Below the pieces are notes generated by a model. The model did not search any database, had not been told where the DNA came from, and was given only the letters and a program-made list of their open reading frames with translations. Position numbers and translations under genes: made by a program. Below are positions 20,496-22,505 of a DNA stretch of 22,505 nucleotides, one piece after another. The DNA lies in contig CAZDHT010000061.1 of NCBI GenBank assembly GCA_964505325.1, forward strand, positions 1 to 22,505. The letters run 5' to 3'. The number at the start of each line of letters is the position of its first letter. Position 1 is the stretch's first letter. The DNA is from CAZDHT01 sp964505325 (GTDB lineage: Bacteria > Planctomycetota > PUPC01).

Positions 20496-22505
20496 ACCAG
20501 GGGATGATCGAACTGGGGAACCTGGCTGCGCGGGTGGCGTCGAACTTCCTGGTGCACTCGACGATCCTCATTCTCGTCGCGCTGGTCGGTGCGAAGTTCC
20601 TGGTGAGGAGAACGGCGGCGCGGTCGCTGCTGCTGCGATGGGTGCTGGTCGCCACGGTTGTGCTGCCGCTGGTTGCGGCCGGGATGTCGTATTGGGGCGT
20701 GTCGTTTCTCCTGCTGCCGCTCCCCGAGGCCAAGCTGATGGAGCCGGAGGTGCACCAGCAGACGGTGGCAACTGAGCCGCTCGGCCACGATGCCGTGTCC
20801 GAGCCGCCCACGCTGGCCGAGCACACTCCGGCGGCACGCGTCGAGCCGGAGCACGCCCCGCCCGCAGTTCCCCACGCCAGCCCGGGTCCCGAGCCCCTCC
20901 CGCCGGACGCTATGGTCCCTGCCCCGGCTGCCGCGCCCGATGTGTCGGAGCGCCCGGCGGCTGAGAGAAAGGCACTGCGCCCCAACGCCGTTACCTACGC
21001 CTATGCCGCCTTCGGCGTCCTCTGGGGGGCTGGGGCCCTGGCGCTCCTGGTGCATTTGGCGTTCTGTCACGCTTCGCTGGCTCGCCTGCGCCGCGCCGCG
21101 CGGGCCATCAGTCACAAGGCCATCCTCGCCGAGCTGGCGGAGCTTTCGCGGCGGAAGGGCGTCCACCCGCCGAGGCTGCTTTCGAGCGGGCGGCTGAGGA
21201 GCCCGCTCCTGACCGGGTTCCTGCGCCCGGCGATCATCGTTCCGGAGTCATTTCCGCGCGGAGCGCCCCTTCGCGCGGTGCTTCTGCACGAGCTGGCGCA
21301 CATGGCGCGGCACGACTGCCTGGTCAACCTGCTGGCGCGGCTCCTTTGCGCGGTCGCGTTCTTCCAGCCGCTGGTCTGGCTGCTCGCGCGGCGAATGGAG
21401 CAGGTGAGCGACGAGGTGGCGGATGACGTCGTCCTCTCGGAGGGCGTGTCTCCGTCCTCTTACGCCCGCAACCTGGCCGACTGGGCGGAGCGATATCTGC
21501 CCGCCGGGCGCGAGAGTCACGCGGGCGTCGGCGTCATTCGGTTCAAGTCTGCGCTCGGCCGCCGGGTGGCTCGGATTGTCGACACCGCGCGGCGGATCGT
21601 CACGTACGTGTCCGCCCCTGTGGCGGCGGGGATCCTGTGTGCCGTGGCGGTCCTGGTGGTGATCGTTGCGGGATGTGTCCACCTCGGCGCCGGCCCTGGC
21701 GCGCCCAAGATTGCAGAACCGGCCGCGGTGGAGGGCCCGGCCGCCGCTCAGACCTCCCCGCCGGCCGAGATGAAGGACACCCTGCGGCAGCTCAAGCTCA
21801 CGCCGGAACAGGAGGCCAAGGTCAAAGCCTGGCTGGCGAAGAAGGGGGACGTGGTTCAGCCGGCGGAGTTCGCCGCCTTCCTCCGCACCATCCTGGACGC
21901 CAACCAGAGGGCAGTTCTCGGCAGACTCCTGGCACCCGGCGCGCTTGTTACACAGCCCGCGGAGGATGCCGCTTGGGGCCGGGTGGCGAACGGACTTCAG
22001 TGCCGGCTCCGCCCTGCGACCCAGGTGGTTGTCGTAGCGAACGAAAAAAGGCCGGGGCACCTGCAAATCCGTCTTCACTTCGAGCTACGCAACGTGGGCC
22101 CGAAGCTCGTGCGGTTCCCGCTGATGAACAGCCCCCTGCGGGGGGGCACGGGGGGCGTCATGGTGACCCGGCCGGACGGGACGACGTGGGGGGGGCACCC
22201 GTGGGGCTTGCCCGAAGGCGATCCTCCGCCTGAGGCCGATTTCATTGCTATCGCGCCCGGCAAGACCGTGTCCTCTGCCCTGACGGTCACGCCCTTCCAC
22301 GGTTGGTATTCGACGCCGGGGGTCTACCAGTTGCGCTTCAAGGGGAGCCGGCCGCCGCAGAAGGGCATCCCGGGCGCCTGGGTCGGCGCGCTGACCTCGA
22401 ACATCGCCAAGGCCCGGATCGTCCCCGAGCACGAGCCGGCGTGGGGACCGGACGTCGAGGGCATCCAGGCGCGGCTGCGCGCGGACAAGACGACCTGGCC
22501 GTTTG
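20492..22505 (+). CDS. BlaR1/MecR1-type M56 membrane metallopeptidase (3' end outside window)
   Basis: Open from the ATG at 20492 to the window edge without a stop, at least 671 residues; the gene continues beyond. Two hydrophobic segments (~20-39 and 52-76) are followed by a Pro/Ala/Glu-rich linker (~80-165) and a third segment (~170-193). The M56 zinc-peptidase core has H266-E-L-A-H270 and a downstream Glu (E308 in DEVADD), then a segment at ~370-394 ending VAGC. After this, outside the membrane, comes LTPEQEAKVKAWL (436-448), an LTxxQ-type helix, and then a beta-rich region (~500-650) rather than a penicillin-binding domain. BlaR1 proteins sense a signal outside and trigger cleavage of BlaI. 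Here the sensor is different, so the signal is probably not a beta-lactam. Coupled to blaI by a 4-base overlap. Confidence 0.9.
   Translation, partial: MNQGMIELGNLAARVASNFLVHSTILILVALVGAKFLVRRTAARSLLLRWVLVATVVLPLVAAGMSYWGVSFLLLPLPEAKLMEPEVHQQTVATEPLGHDAVSEPPTLAEHTPAARVEPEHAPPAVPHASPGPEPLPPDAMVPAPAAAPDVSERPAAERKALRPNAVTYAYAAFGVLWGAGALALLVHLAFCHASLARLRRAARAISHKAILAELAELSRRKGVHPPRLLSSGRLRSPLLTGFLRPAIIVPESFPRGAPLRAVLLHELAHMARHDCLVNLLARLLCAVAFFQPLVWLLARRMEQVSDEVADDVVLSEGVSPSSYARNLADWAERYLPAGRESHAGVGVIRFKSALGRRVARIVDTARRIVTYVSAPVAAGILCAVAVLVVIVAGCVHLGAGPGAPKIAEPAAVEGPAAAQTSPPAEMKDTLRQLKLTPEQEAKVKAWLAKKGDVVQPAEFAAFLRTILDANQRAVLGRLLAPGALVTQPAEDAAWGRVANGLQCRLRPATQVVVVANEKRPGHLQIRLHFELRNVGPKLVRFPLMNSPLRGGTGGVMVTRPDGTTWGGHPWGLPEGDPPPEADFIAIAPGKTVSSALTVTPFHGWYSTPGVYQLRFKGSRPPQKGIPGAWVGALTSNIAKARIVPEHEPAWGPDVEGIQARLRADKTTWPF

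Noticed and set aside
19826..21166. Minus-strand open frame (~446 codons) across the blaI region
   Set aside because: It overlaps the promoter, blaI and the start of blaR1, all strongly supported on the plus strand.

Overview
The window looks like a contig from a high-GC, Gram-negative-type, heterotrophic bacterium, most probably a planctomycete (Phycisphaerae-like) genome assembled from a metagenome. The grounds are: secreted HEAT-repeat proteins with an N-terminal 'LKNGG..EGKV' beta module, an orphan GspG-like pseudopilin, a PEP-CTERM protein, a sulfatase, BlaI/BlaR1-type regulators, long intergenic regions with dispersed palindromes, and two 10-N scaffold gaps. The phylum is inferred from gene style; the window holds no rRNA, tRNA or CRISPR array that I can recognise.

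Layout. 1-2.4 kb: a 5'-truncated HEAT-repeat protein with an embedded degenerate receiver domain (+). 2.5-9.6 kb: a leftward block made of an OmpA-like lipoprotein, an orphan pseudopilin, an overlapping pair (secreted TPR/HEAT protein, then family 4 uracil-DNA glycosylase) behind a strong sigma70-type promoter, a sulfatase without a signal peptide, and a PEP-CTERM surface protein behind a near-perfect sigma54 promoter. 9.6-10.2 kb: a 670-base divergent regulatory region. 10.2-17.2 kb: rightward genes for a GT2 glycosyltransferase, a small FlgM-like protein, an MgtC-family membrane protein, a GH94 glycoside phosphorylase, a DUF6485-like Cys-rich protein, acetate kinase (interrupted by a gap) and an NAD-dependent sugar epimerase. 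17.2-17.4 kb: a cluster of REP-like repeats. 17.4-22.5 kb: RsmE, a small winged-helix regulator, a thymidylate-synthase-like protein, an inverted-repeat cluster, and a BlaI repressor overlapping by four bases with a BlaR1-type membrane metallopeptidase that runs off the right end.

How the genes fit together. Most are single-gene or two-gene units. The clear units are HEAT/UDG (14-base overlap), DUF6485/ackA/epimerase (gaps of 20 and 13 bases behind one good promoter), rsmE/wHTH (41 bases) and blaI/blaR1. GH94 phosphorylase, acetate kinase, epimerase and glycosyltransferase suggest intracellular sugar phosphate, fermentation and glycan metabolism, but no complete pathway is present. The most notable signals are the sigma54 promoter on the PEP-CTERM gene, the phosphorylation-dead receiver domain inside a HEAT protein, a divergent thymidylate synthase relative that keeps its active-site motifs, and a BlaR1-like protein with an unusual extracytoplasmic sensor region.
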